64,000 bases of DNA from positions 1-64,000 of the forward strand of contig JAQYWC010000011.1 in the NCBI GenBank assembly GCA_030145245.1, given 5' to 3'. The stretch is from Desulfobacterium sp. (GTDB lineage: Bacteria > Desulfobacterota > Desulfobacteria > Desulfobacterales > Desulfobacteraceae). Of the stretch, positions 18,639 through 28,556 are shown piece by piece (position 1 is the first letter of the stretch; every line of letters begins with the position of its first letter). Under the pieces are notes generated by a model. It had not been told where the DNA came from, searched no databases, and saw only the letters and a list, made by a program, of their open reading frames with translations. The position numbers and the translations under genes were made by a program.

Positions 18639-20231
18639 TTAAACGTTTTTTTCCCTGTCAAGGGAGAGCTTGTACTGGAAACTGTCTGCAAGTGCATGCC
18701 AGCTTGCTTCGATGATATCTTCACTCACCCCTATGGTGCTGAAGATATTGTTTTCGTCCCTGGATTCGATGATAACCCTTACCTTGGCGTCGGTGCCGTC
18801 GGTTCCTTCGATCACACGAACCTTGAAGTCCACCAGGCGCATGTCGTTGATGGACGGATAGATCTTGCTCAATGCCTTTCTAAGGGCATTATCCAGGGCG
18901 CTTACCGGACCGTCCCCCTCGGCCGCCGTGATCTCATAGTCGTCTCCGACCTTGATCTTGATTGTGGCGTGGGCGTAGCAGGGATGCTCCTTGTTCTTTT
19001 CGATGGTGACCCTGAAGGATTCAAGCTCAAAATTGGGCTGGTACTGTTCCGACAGTCTCTCCATGAGGATTTTGAGGGAGGCTTCGGCCACGTCATACTG
19101 GAATCCTTCCTCCTCAAGCTCCTTGATGTTGGAAACGATGTTTCGTTCGTACCAGTCTTTGCCGCTCAGATTCAGGCCCATCTCCTTGGCTTTGTAGACG
19201 ATGTTGCTCTTGCCCGATTGCTCGGATACAAGCACCCGGCGTTTGTTGCCCACCAGGACCGGATCCATGTGCTCGTAGGCACGGGACTCTTTCATCACCG
19301 CGCTCACATGGATGCCTCCCTTATGGGTAAAGGCGCTTTTTCCGACAAATGGCCTTGAGTTGAGGGGGGTCATGTTGGCGGTTTCGCTGACAAAGCGGGA
19401 CAAGGTCCGGAGCTTTTTCAGGTTGTCGGCATCAATACACGGTATATTCATCTTCAGTGCCAGGACCGGGATGACCGAGGTCAGGTCGGCATTGCCGCAC
19501 CGCTCGCCATAGCCGTTGATGGTGCCCTGGACCATGACAGCTCCAGACTGGACAGCCGCGATGGTGTTGGCAACGGCCATGCTGCAATCGTTGTGGGCGT
19601 GGATGCCGATGTCAACGGTGAAATCGTAGAGCCCGTCAAGGGTTTCCATCACGGTTTGGGTGATGGCTTCGATGTCGTGGGGCAGGGTGCCGCCGTTGGT
19701 ATCGCAGAGCACCAGGGTGCGGCATCCGCCATCCACGGCCGCCTTCAGGGTCTCCATGGCATAGCTTTGGTTTTCCAGGAAAGCGTCGTAGAAATGTTCG
19801 GCATCGTAGAGCACTTCCCGCTCATTGGCAAGAAGATAGGCGATGCTCTCCCGGATCATGGCAAGGTTCTCTTCCAGGGTGTTCATCATGACGGTTTCCA
19901 CATGGAGATCCCAGCTTTTGCCGAAGATGGTCACCACCGGAGCGCCGCTGTCCAGAAGGGCCTTGAGATTTGGGTCTTCCTCCGGCCGTGTGTTGGCCCG
20001 TCTTGTGGAGGCAAATGCAGCGATCTTTGCATTCTTCAGCTCCACATCCTTAATCATGTCGAAAAATCGCAGTGCACTGGGATTGGATCCAGGCCACCCG
20101 CCTTCGATGTAGTGAATGCCCAGGTCGTCCAGTTTCTGGGCTATTTTCACTTTTTCTTCAGGGGAGAAGCAGATATTTTCGCCCTGCATCCCGTCCCTTA
20201 GGGTTGTGTCGTAAAGAAGTGCTTGTTTCAT
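18639..20231 (-). CDS. cimA: Citramalate synthase
   Basis: 530 aa; LLYDTTLRDGMQGENICFSPEEKVKIAQKLDDLGIHYIEGGWPGSNP. Confidence 0.95.
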   Translation of the reverse strand: MKQALLYDTTLRDGMQGENICFSPEEKVKIAQKLDDLGIHYIEGGWPGSNPSALRFFDMIKDVELKNAKIAAFASTRRANTRPEEDPNLKALLDSGAPVVTIFGKSWDLHVETVMMNTLEENLAMIRESIAYLLANEREVLYDAEHFYDAFLENQSYAMETLKAAVDGGCRTLVLCDTNGGTLPHDIEAITQTVMETLDGLYDFTVDIGIHAHNDCSMAVANTIAAVQSGAVMVQGTINGYGERCGNADLTSVIPVLALKMNIPCIDADNLKKLRTLSRFVSETANMTPLNSRPFVGKSAFTHKGGIHVSAVMKESRAYEHMDPVLVGNKRRVLVSEQSGKSNIVYKAKEMGLNLSGKDWYERNIVSNIKELEEEGFQYDVAEASLKILMERLSEQYQPNFELESFRVTIEKNKEHPCYAHATIKIKVGDDYEITAAEGDGPVSALDNALRKALSKIYPSINDMRLVDFKVRVIEGTDGTDAKVRVIIESRDENNIFSTIGVSEDIIEASWHALADSFQYKLSLDREKNV

Positions 20232-20362
20232 CTGAATTTCTCTCCAAAGGAAGTCCGGTGGGGAGGGATTGGCATCCCCGCCGAACGGTTGTTTTTACTA
20301 TATCGTGGAAGGTTCCGGGGAGCGGACGGCCCTGACGGCGGTCCGCATCTCCGGATCTTGGC

Positions 20363-20869
20363 TTATTTGCCGTTGTTTTTGTTTTCTTTTTCCCGGGCAA
20401 GGGCGATGGAACCGGTCCGTGCCGTCTCGATGATGCCCATGGGCTTCAGGAGATTCATGATCGCCCGGAGTTTTTCCTCCTCCCCGGACATCTCAATGGT
20501 GTAGTGCTCGTGGCCCACATCCACCACCCGGCATCTGAAGATATCCACGATCCTCAGGATCTCTGCCCGGTGTTCGGGTTTGGCATGGACCTTGATCAGT
20601 GCAAGCTCCCTTTTTACATGTTGCTTGTCCGTAAGGTCGATAACCGTTATGACGTTGATCAGCTTGTGGAGCTGCTTGATGATCTGCTCGATGATGTGAT
20701 CGTCGCCGCTTGTTTCCATGGTGATCCGGGATGCGTTGGATTCCACGATCTGGGCGACGCTCAAACTGTCGATGTTGTAGCCCCTGCCGCTGAAGAGCCC
20801 GGCGATCCTGGACAGCACACCCGGTTCATTGTCCACAAGGATCGAAAATATGTGTTTTTGGTCTTTCAT
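20363..20869 (-). CDS. ilvN: Acetolactate synthase small subunit
   Basis: 168 aa ACT protein; HIFSILVDNEPGVLSRIAGLFSGRGYNIDSLSVA. Confidence 0.97.
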   Translation of the reverse strand: MKDQKHIFSILVDNEPGVLSRIAGLFSGRGYNIDSLSVAQIVESNASRITMETSGDDHIIEQIIKQLHKLINVITVIDLTDKQHVKRELALIKVHAKPEHRAEILRIVDIFRCRVVDVGHEHYTIEMSGEEEKLRAIMNLLKPMGIIETARTGSIALAREKENKNNGK

Positions 20870-20892
20870 CCTTAAACCCTTTCTTTAAAGTT

Positions 20893-22587
20893 CTATACGA
20901 GAAGCATCTCAGTTATGGCGCCTCCGGCGGGAACCATGGGATAAACCATCTCTTCGCGTTCCACCAGAAATTCCATGATCACGGTACCCTCGGCTGCAAG
21001 TCCCTTTTCCAGGGTCTCCCTGACCTCAGAGGGCTTTGAGGCCCTCATGCCCGTGGCCCCGTAAGCTTCGGCAAGCTTGACAAAATCGGGGGCGCACTCC
21101 ATGGGAGTGGATGAGTAACGCTTGTTGTAAAAGAGGTCCTGCCACTGGCGCACCATGCCGAGGTAGCGGTTGTTGAGGATAACAACCTTCACCGGAAGCC
21201 CGGCTTCCAGGGAGGTTGTCAGCTCCTGGATGTTCATCTGGATGCTTCCGTCGCCGGCAACGTCTACGACAAGCTTGTCCGGGCAGGCCGCCTTGGCACC
21301 GATGGCGGCGGGCAGGCCGAATCCCATCACCCCGAGACCGCCCGAGGTGATAAAGTGGTTGGGCTTGTCAAAATCGTAGTACTGGGCCGTCCACATCTGG
21401 TTCTGGCCCACCTCGGTGGTGATGATCGCATTGCCCTTGGTCAGTTCATGGAGGGTCTCGATGACAAACTGGGGTTTGATGATCTCGTCGTCCTGGTCGT
21501 ACCTGAGGGGCATGGTGGACTTCCACTCGTCGATCTGGCCGAGCCACTCGCTCCTGTCTCCCCGCACTTCGGAGCTGTCCTCTTTTTCCAGCAGCTCGTT
21601 GAGAAGGGCCAGGGTCTTTTTACAGTCCCCAACGATGGGGCAGTCCACGCTCACGTTCTTGTGGATGGAGGTGGGGTCGATGTCGATCTGGACGATCTTG
21701 GCATTGGGGGCAAACTTTTCAATGCGGCCGGTTACCCGGTCGTCAAACCGGACGCCTGCCGCTATCATGAGATCGCAGCTGCCGATGCTCATGTTGGCCC
21801 GGTAGGTGCCGTGCATGCCTGGCATGCCCAGCCACAGGGGATCGGAGCCGGGAAAGGTGCCAAGGCCCATGAGGGAAGCCGTGACCGGAATGTCGGCCAT
21901 TTTTGCAAGCTTGGTGATTTCGTCGGAGGATTTTGAGAGCACCACGCCGCCGCCGGCAAAGATAAGCGGGCGTTTTGCCTGCTTGATCAGCTCCACCACC
22001 TTGGTCAGCTGCTTCCGGTTTGGGGAGTAAGTGGGGCGGTAGGACTTGATATGGATCTCGCCCGGCTCCTCAAACTCGATGGTTGCCGTCATCACATCCT
22101 TGGGAAGGTCCACAAGGACCGGGCCTGGACGACCCGTCCGGGCGATGTAAAACGCCTCCTTGATGGTTCGGGCCAGATCCTCCACATGCTTGACAAGATA
22201 GTTGTGCTTGGTGCAGGGCCGGGTGATGCCGACGATATCCACCTCCTGAAAGGCGTCGTTGCCGATGAGGGCGGAATTGACCTGGCCTGTGAACACAACG
22301 ATGGGGACCGAGTCCAGGTAGGCGGATGCAATGCCCGTCACTGTGTTGGTGGCACCGGGTCCTGAGGTGACCAGGGATACACCCACGTCTCCCTTTGCCC
22401 TGGCATAGGCATCTGCGGAATGAACCGCGCCCTGCTCGTGGCGGACGAGGATGTGTCTTAAGTCAGGATGGTTGGCAAGTTCATCATAGATATCTATGAC
22501 AGCGCCTCCGGGATAGCCGAAGATGGTATCGACTCCTTCGGACTTGATCATCTTTATCAGGATTTGAGCGCCTGTGAGTTTCATCAC
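20893..22587 (-). CDS. ilvB: Acetolactate synthase large subunit
   Basis: 564 aa; LTGAQILIKMIKSEGVDTIFGYPGGAVIDIYDEL, GDGSIQMNIQELTT ThDP motif. Confidence 0.97.
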   Translation of the reverse strand: MMKLTGAQILIKMIKSEGVDTIFGYPGGAVIDIYDELANHPDLRHILVRHEQGAVHSADAYARAKGDVGVSLVTSGPGATNTVTGIASAYLDSVPIVVFTGQVNSALIGNDAFQEVDIVGITRPCTKHNYLVKHVEDLARTIKEAFYIARTGRPGPVLVDLPKDVMTATIEFEEPGEIHIKSYRPTYSPNRKQLTKVVELIKQAKRPLIFAGGGVVLSKSSDEITKLAKMADIPVTASLMGLGTFPGSDPLWLGMPGMHGTYRANMSIGSCDLMIAAGVRFDDRVTGRIEKFAPNAKIVQIDIDPTSIHKNVSVDCPIVGDCKKTLALLNELLEKEDSSEVRGDRSEWLGQIDEWKSTMPLRYDQDDEIIKPQFVIETLHELTKGNAIITTEVGQNQMWTAQYYDFDKPNHFITSGGLGVMGFGLPAAIGAKAACPDKLVVDVAGDGSIQMNIQELTTSLEAGLPVKVVILNNRYLGMVRQWQDLFYNKRYSSTPMECAPDFVKLAEAYGATGMRASKPSEVRETLEKGLAAEGTVIMEFLVEREEMVYPMVPAGGAITEMLLV

Positions 22588-22700
22588 TTATCTCCTTGTG
22601 AAATGGGGTTTCTTATATTGCCGGTCAAATGACATGATGCCAACCTTACCCTTATTAATAAGTAGCGTTATCAATCGGTCTGACCAGAGCAATAAGTTCA

Positions 22701-24368
22701 TTATTTAAAAACGGCGCCATTGCCTGCGGAACTTACCTGTTTTGCATACCGTGCGAGATACCCGGTCTTGATCTTGGGTTCGGGCCGTTTCCACACGCTG
22801 AGTCGCTGGTTGATTGTCTCTTCATCCACCATGAGTTCGATGGTCTTTGCCGGGATGTCGATGGAGATGATGTCTCCCTCGGTCAAGGCGGCAAGGAGGC
22901 CTCCCTCCATGGCTTCGGGGGAGATGTGTCCGATGGAGGCACCCTTGGTGCCGCCTGAAAAACGGCCGTCGGTGATGAGAGCCACATCCCCGTCAAGTCC
23001 CATGCCTGCGATGGCTGAGGTGGGGGTGAGCATCTCCCGCATTCCAGGGCCCCCTGCAGGTCCTTCATAGAGGATGGCGATCACGTCGCCCTTGTTGATG
23101 CTGTTTGACATGATGGCTTCGGTGGCAGCCTCTTCCGAGTGAAACACCCTGGCAGGTCCCTTATGCTGCATCATCTCGGGCTTGACTGCAGACTGCTTGA
23201 CTACGCATCCTTCAGGAGCGATGTTGCCGAAAAGAACGGCAAGGCCTCCCTCTTTGTGGTAGGGATCTTCCATGGGCCTGATGACGTCCGGGTCCTTTGT
23301 CTTTGCTGCTGCAAGGTTCTCTTTGAGGGGATTACCCGTGGCTGTGATGCACTCTCCGTTGACAAGTCCTGCATCTAAAAGCTGCTTCATCACGGCTGAA
23401 ATGCCCCCGGCACGGTTGAGGTCCACAATGTGGTCCTTGCCCCCCGGGCTCAAGGAGCAGAGGTGGGGCGTCTTTTTGCTGATCTCGTTGATCAGCTCAA
23501 GATCGATGTCAATGCCCGCTTCATGGGCGATGGCCTTGAGGTGGAGCACGGTGTTGGTGGAGCAGCCAAGGGCCATGTCAACGGCCAGGGAGTTGCGAAA
23601 TGCGGTCTCGGTCAGAATCTTGAGGGGGGTAATGTCCTTATTATAAAGATCCATCACAGCCATGCCGGCCTGTTTTGCAAGTCGGAGTCTTTCTGACATG
23701 GGCCCGGGAATGGTGCCGTTGCCCGGAAGTCCCATGCCAATGGCTTCGGTGAGGCAGTTCATGGAGTTGGCCGTGAACATGCCGGCGCAGGAGCCGCAGG
23801 TGGGGCAGGCCGCATCTTCGATGCTGGTAAGTTCCTCTTCGGTCATGGTGCCGTTGCTGACCGCTCCCACCGCCTCAAATACGGAGATCAGATCGATTTT
23901 CTTTGAGCTGTCCCTGGGATCTATTCCGGGAAGCATGGGGCCGCCGCTCACAACGATGGCCGGTATGTTGAGCCGTGCTGCTGCCATGAGCATGCCCGGG
24001 ACGATCTTATCGCAATTGGGGACCAGGACGATGGCGTCAAAGGGGTGGGCCGTCGCCGTGACCTCGATGGAGTCCGCAATGAGCTCCCGGCTTGCCAGGG
24101 AGTAATGCATGCCGCTGTGGTTCATGGCAATGCCGTCGCACACGCCGATGGTGGAGAACTCCATGGGGGTTCCTCCCGCCATTGTAATACCTGCCTTGAC
24201 CGCTTTTACGATGGTATCAAGGTGCATGTGTCCGGGGATAAGTTCGTTGGCTGAGTTTGCAATGCCCACCAGGGGGCGTCGTATCTCGTCGTCAGTAAAG
24301 CCCACGGCCTTCATAAGGCTTCTGTGGGGCGCACGCGCAATTCCTTTTTTTGCTATCTCACTTCTCAT
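22701..24368 (-). CDS. ilvD: Dihydroxy-acid dehydratase
   Basis: 555 aa; [45 protein letters not shown]. Confidence 0.97.
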   Translation of the reverse strand: MRSEIAKKGIARAPHRSLMKAVGFTDDEIRRPLVGIANSANELIPGHMHLDTIVKAVKAGITMAGGTPMEFSTIGVCDGIAMNHSGMHYSLASRELIADSIEVTATAHPFDAIVLVPNCDKIVPGMLMAAARLNIPAIVVSGGPMLPGIDPRDSSKKIDLISVFEAVGAVSNGTMTEEELTSIEDAACPTCGSCAGMFTANSMNCLTEAIGMGLPGNGTIPGPMSERLRLAKQAGMAVMDLYNKDITPLKILTETAFRNSLAVDMALGCSTNTVLHLKAIAHEAGIDIDLELINEISKKTPHLCSLSPGGKDHIVDLNRAGGISAVMKQLLDAGLVNGECITATGNPLKENLAAAKTKDPDVIRPMEDPYHKEGGLAVLFGNIAPEGCVVKQSAVKPEMMQHKGPARVFHSEEAATEAIMSNSINKGDVIAILYEGPAGGPGMREMLTPTSAIAGMGLDGDVALITDGRFSGGTKGASIGHISPEAMEGGLLAALTEGDIISIDIPAKTIELMVDEETINQRLSVWKRPEPKIKTGYLARYAKQVSSAGNGAVFK

Positions 24369-24387
24369 ATCCCATCTCCGTTATATA

Positions 24388-24437
24388 AAAAAAGAAAAAA
24401 AAAAGCCGTTATCAGCTTAGGGCTGATAACGGCTTTT
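24388..24437 (-). terminator. Attenuator terminator upstream of ilvD
   Basis: Minus strand AAAAGCCGTTATCAGC-CCTAA-GCTGATAACGGCTTTTTTTTTT. Confidence 0.9.
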
Positions 24438-24465
24438 AAAGGTCTTAATCTTATTTATGCCACAG

Positions 24466-24504
24466 TCAGCCCTTTCTCCCGGAGGTGATAATAATCACCT
24501 CCAC
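24466..24504 (-). promoter_or_regulatory. Putative BCAA leader peptide MEVIIITSGRKG*
   Basis: Minus strand GTG GAG GTG ATT ATT ATC ACC TCC GGG AGA AAG GGC TGA directly before an attenuator in front of ilvD. Confidence 0.65.
24481..24502. repeat. Perfect palindrome GGAGGTGAT-AATA-ATCACCTCC
   Basis: 9-bp arms; one arm is a full Shine-Dalgarno, the other equals the 16S rRNA 3' tail AUCACCUCC. Confidence 0.9.
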
Positions 24505-24795
24505 GATAATGACAGATAGTAGCAAGTTGACAATAAGATTTTTGATCATTTTTTTGTAGCAAGTCCTTTTAAATTTTTTAATCTATTATGATTAGCCTTA
24601 GTAAACCCGGATGTCAAGTAAAAAAAAAGAAAGTATGGGATTGTTCCGTAGGCTCCTGTCTGCTGAATGGCAACCTTTGCCTATTGTGCATTCCCCATAG
24701 ACAACGTATGATACAACCGATTTGAATATTGACTTTCCGGACATCACAGGGTCTGGATAAAGGACTCCCCCAAAAAGAAAAACAGGAATTAGATA

Positions 24796-26343
24796 ATGAT
24801 TAAACAGATAACCCTCAGGATTGACCCTGAAAACGGTTCAGACCTTACACTTATAAAAGATATGGCTTCAAAAGCCTTGAAGGTCTCCCTTGAATCCATA
24901 GATGGGGTTCAGGTGCTCCGGCGCTCATTGGACGCCCGGAGCAGAAAACCTGTTTTTCAAATCCAGGTGGCTGTTTATTGCGGTGAGCCTGTACAGGAGA
25001 TTATGCAGCCGGTGGCTTACCAGCCTGTAAAAAAAGGAAAAAAGGTGATTGTCGTGGGGACCGGTCCGGCCGGTCTGTTTGCAGCACTCAGGCTTATTGA
25101 ACATGGTATCCGGCCGATTCTTCTGGAAAGGGGCAAAAATGTGCGGGAGAGACGGTTTGATCTGAAAACCATCAACACCGACGGCATCACCCACCCGGAT
25201 TCCAACTATTGCTTTGGGGAGGGGGGGGCCGGAACTTACAGTGACGGCAAGCTCTTCACCCGGTCAACAAAACGGGGTGATGTGAAAAAAATGCTCTCCA
25301 TCCTTGTTCAGCACGGTGCTGTCCGGGATATCCTTATTAATGCCCATCCCCATGTTGGTTCCAACAAGCTGCCCAAAATCATTGAATCCATCCGGGACAC
25401 CATACTTGAATGCAATGGTGAGATCCATTTCAACTCCAGGGTGACAGACCTGATAATTAAGGATGGCACCATAAAGGGGGTCACCACCCGGGATGCGGAA
25501 TATCTGGCAGATGCCGTCATTCTGGCCACCGGGCACTCTGCCCGGGATATCTATGACCTGCTTGACCAAAAGGGCATACAGCTTGAGGCGAAGCCCTATG
25601 CCATGGGCGTGAGGGTGGAACATCCCCAAAACCTGATTGATTCGATCCGGTACAGAAGCCCAGTGCGCGCCCCCTCCCTTCCCGTGGCAAGCTATTCCCT
25701 TGCCTGCCAGGTGGGTAAAACAGGGGTCTACTCCTTTTGCATGTGCCCGGGAGGCATGCTGGTCCCGGCTGCCACGGCCCCGGGTGAGCTGGTTCTCAAC
25801 GGCATGTCCAACTCACTTCGGAACCTGCCCCTTGCCAATGCCGGCATGGTGGTGACCATTGGGCCGGACCAGTATCAGAAATATTCAAAGTTGAAACATT
25901 TCGCAGGCCTAGAATTCCAGAAGGAGATCGAAAGAAAAGCCTTTGATGCCGGCGGAAAAACCCTGGCAGCACCTGCCCAGCGACTCACCGATTTCCTGGA
26001 AGACCGTGTATCGTCAACCCTGCCCGAAACCTCTTATATCCCGGGCATGGTCTCCTTTACCCTGGCAGACGTGCTGGGCCCCTTTATCAGTGACGCCCTT
26101 AAGCAGGGGTTGAGAATCTTTGACAAGAAGATGAAGGGATACGTCAGCCGGGAGGCCACCCTCCTGGGCGTGGAGAGCCGTACCAGCTCACCTGTGAGAA
26201 TTCCCAGGATGACTGATACACGGATGCACCCCCAGGTACTGGGGCTTTTCCCTGTGGGTGAAGGATCCGGTTATGCCGGGGGGATTATTTCGTCAGCCAT
26301 TGACGGAGATGCAAGTGCGGACGGCGTTTTTGCCTATGTCTAA
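24796..26343 (+). CDS. FAD-dependent dehydrogenase (NAD(P)/FAD oxidoreductase family)
   Basis: 515 aa; KVIVVGTGPAGLFAALRLIEHGIRPILLERG, GEGGAGTYSDGKLFTR, EGSGYAGGIISSAIDG. Confidence 0.9.
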   Translation: MIKQITLRIDPENGSDLTLIKDMASKALKVSLESIDGVQVLRRSLDARSRKPVFQIQVAVYCGEPVQEIMQPVAYQPVKKGKKVIVVGTGPAGLFAALRLIEHGIRPILLERGKNVRERRFDLKTINTDGITHPDSNYCFGEGGAGTYSDGKLFTRSTKRGDVKKMLSILVQHGAVRDILINAHPHVGSNKLPKIIESIRDTILECNGEIHFNSRVTDLIIKDGTIKGVTTRDAEYLADAVILATGHSARDIYDLLDQKGIQLEAKPYAMGVRVEHPQNLIDSIRYRSPVRAPSLPVASYSLACQVGKTGVYSFCMCPGGMLVPAATAPGELVLNGMSNSLRNLPLANAGMVVTIGPDQYQKYSKLKHFAGLEFQKEIERKAFDAGGKTLAAPAQRLTDFLEDRVSSTLPETSYIPGMVSFTLADVLGPFISDALKQGLRIFDKKMKGYVSREATLLGVESRTSSPVRIPRMTDTRMHPQVLGLFPVGEGSGYAGGIISSAIDGDASADGVFAYV

Positions 26344-26368
26344 GGGGACAGATTTGAAATCTGTCCCC
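26344..26368. repeat. 25-bp palindromic repeat, copy A
   Basis: ggggacagatttgaaatctgtcccc. Confidence 0.95.
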
Positions 26369-26425
26369 ATGCTCAGCAGAGATCTGTCCTAATGCTCAGG
26401 GCGGTCAGGTTAAGCTGATTGGTGT

Positions 26426-27211
26426 TTAGGGGACAGATTTGAAATCTGTCCCCATGTTGCTGGGCATCTGGTTGATGGTGGCGGCCATGTAGCCGGCGCC
26501 GAACCCGTTGTCGATGTTGACCACGGCAATGTTGGAACTGCAGGAGTTGAGCATGCCTAGAAGGGCGGTCATGCCGCCGAAGCTGGTGCCGTAGCCAACG
26601 CTTGTGGGAACCGCGATCACAGGCGCCCGTACCATGCCGGCCACAACGCTTGGGAGCGCTCCCTCCATTCCTGCCACAACCACCAGGACCGATGCGTTTT
26701 CGATGATCTCCCTGTGGGCAAACAGCCGATGGATGCCGGCCACGCCCACGTCAAAGATGGAGCGGACCCGGTTCCCCATGGCCTGGGCGGTGATGGCCGC
26801 CTCCTTGGCAACGGGAATATCCGATGTGCCGGCGGATATGATGAGGATTTCACCAAAGGACTTGAGTTCAGGTTCCTGTTCCTTTAACAGGAGTATCCTT
26901 GCCGCCTCGTCATACTCGGCGGCTGGAAATGCCTTTCTCACCTGGTCGGCCTTTTCGCGGTCGATCCGGGTCACCAGGATGATCTCTTCGTTCTTTGCCA
27001 TGGAGCCCATGATGCCGGTGATCTGGTCGGCCGTTTTGCCCTGGCCGAAGATCACCTCCGGAAATCCTTTTCTCAAGGATCTGTGATGGTCGATGTGGGC
27101 ATAGTCGATATCTTCATAGGCCATGGCCTTGAGGGATGCCTGGGCCTCGTCAGGGGAAAGATTGCCTTTTGCGACCCGGTCTAAAATGTCTGCAAGCCGT
27201 TGTTGATTCAT
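26426..27211 (-). CDS. larB: Nickel pincer cofactor biosynthesis protein LarB (PurE-like)
   Basis: 261 aa; YAHIDHHRSLRKGFPEVIFGQGKT, VVVAGMEGALPSVVAGMVRAPVIAVPTSVGYGTSFGGMTALLGMLNSC. Confidence 0.92.
   Translation of the reverse strand: MNQQRLADILDRVAKGNLSPDEAQASLKAMAYEDIDYAHIDHHRSLRKGFPEVIFGQGKTADQITGIMGSMAKNEEIILVTRIDREKADQVRKAFPAAEYDEAARILLLKEQEPELKSFGEILIISAGTSDIPVAKEAAITAQAMGNRVRSIFDVGVAGIHRLFAHREIIENASVLVVVAGMEGALPSVVAGMVRAPVIAVPTSVGYGTSFGGMTALLGMLNSCSSNIAVVNIDNGFGAGYMAATINQMPSNMGTDFKSVP
26429..26453. repeat. 25-bp palindromic repeat, copy B (encodes C-terminus of LarB)
   Basis: Identical to copy A; on minus strand reads GTDFKSVP*. Confidence 0.95.
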
Positions 27212-27214
27212 TGT

Positions 27215-28366
27215 TTATACCCTGTTGCCCTTGAGCCAGGCAAGTCCCTTTGAACCCTTGGTTTCATCATTGTTTTCTGTGCCGGTTTCGGCGGCCTGCT
27301 TTTCAGCGGGCTTTTTTTTTTCTGTGTTTTCGGTCTGTCCTGAAGCCGGTGTTTCGGTGTGGCCCCATTTGTATCTTCCGAATTTGAGATAGCCCTGGAC
27401 GTTGTTGAGCCTTGCATCCGTTCCATTTGCAACGGGGATGACGTTGCCCTCAATCTGGGGCTGGAGAAACTGGGCAAGCTCCATGCTGCCACCGCCGGAG
27501 AGGATGATGGAGTCGATATCCCAGTCATCTTCCCAGAGTCGGTTCACGTCGGTTGCAATGGCCGAGGCTGCATGGGTATAGACCCGCTTTTTCAGGTTGG
27601 CGATGTTGTACTCCCGGCCCCTGATCTTTACCATGCCCGATTCGATGAACTTGAACATGCGGTAGAGCTCAATGTTGGCCCCGCTCTCCTGGCGAAGTTT
27701 GTTGGAGATCACGGAAAAGCATTTGGAGATGCCGGTATCCATGGTGGTGGAGCTTCTCTCCACATACTGGAGGCGGTCGAAGATGCTGAAGTCGGTGGTT
27801 CTGAAGCCGATGTCCACGACCCCGAGCTTCTGCATGGAAAGGGCCTTGTCGTTTATTCTGCCCTTGTCGTCCATGATCAGGTTGAAGATGCTGCCCACGG
27901 GCTGGGGGATCATGTGGATCTTGTTGATGTGAATCTTCTTGGTGACATCTTTTCCCCCCTGGTTATGGAAGGTGATTTCGTGGCGGCCCGTGATCTGGTC
28001 GGCGAATCGCTTGTAGTCCCGCTTTAAAAACCCCACGGGAAGTCCGGAAACCACGTTCAGGGAGGTTTTGTTTTCGCAGCACACCCCGGCGGCGGTGATG
28101 GCAAGTATCTTGACAAAGTCGGACAGCAATTTCCCCTGGTCCAGGGTGAACTCCCTGACGTTGGACTGTTGTTCCGCATAGTTGCCAATGAAATAGGTTT
28201 TGTCATCCAGAGTGACGTGGAGGTTTGAGGCACTTTCATCAGCGCCCAGGGAGGAGTTGAACTGGATGTCTGTGGAATCTCCGATTATGGATTTAAAGAT
28301 AACAGAGTTTGTGCCGTTAAATGCTTTTGTGAATCCAAATCCGACATCTATTCCCACAATTTCCAT
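27215..28366 (-). CDS. ParM/StbA-like actin-family ATPase
   Basis: 383 aa; MEIVGIDVGFGFTKAFNG phosphate-1, VVDIGFRTTDFSIFD phosphate-2, IDSIILSGGGSMEL adenosine motif; charged low-complexity C-terminal tail. Confidence 0.8.
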   Translation of the reverse strand: MEIVGIDVGFGFTKAFNGTNSVIFKSIIGDSTDIQFNSSLGADESASNLHVTLDDKTYFIGNYAEQQSNVREFTLDQGKLLSDFVKILAITAAGVCCENKTSLNVVSGLPVGFLKRDYKRFADQITGRHEITFHNQGGKDVTKKIHINKIHMIPQPVGSIFNLIMDDKGRINDKALSMQKLGVVDIGFRTTDFSIFDRLQYVERSSTTMDTGISKCFSVISNKLRQESGANIELYRMFKFIESGMVKIRGREYNIANLKKRVYTHAASAIATDVNRLWEDDWDIDSIILSGGGSMELAQFLQPQIEGNVIPVANGTDARLNNVQGYLKFGRYKWGHTETPASGQTENTEKKKPAEKQAAETGTENNDETKGSKGLAWLKGNRV

Positions 28367-28556
28367 GATCCCTCCTTATTATTTGTATGCAGTTTCTGCG
28401 TGGAGTCATAATAAAATAACTTTGGTAAAATGAAAATTAATACCACTATCGTTCGCCCAGAGTCAAGAACCATCCCCTTCATAAAAAGCTTGCAAATAAA
28501 TTTTATTGGTGTATGTTTCTCTCCACAGAAACAAGAACAAGTAAAAGGAGCACCTA

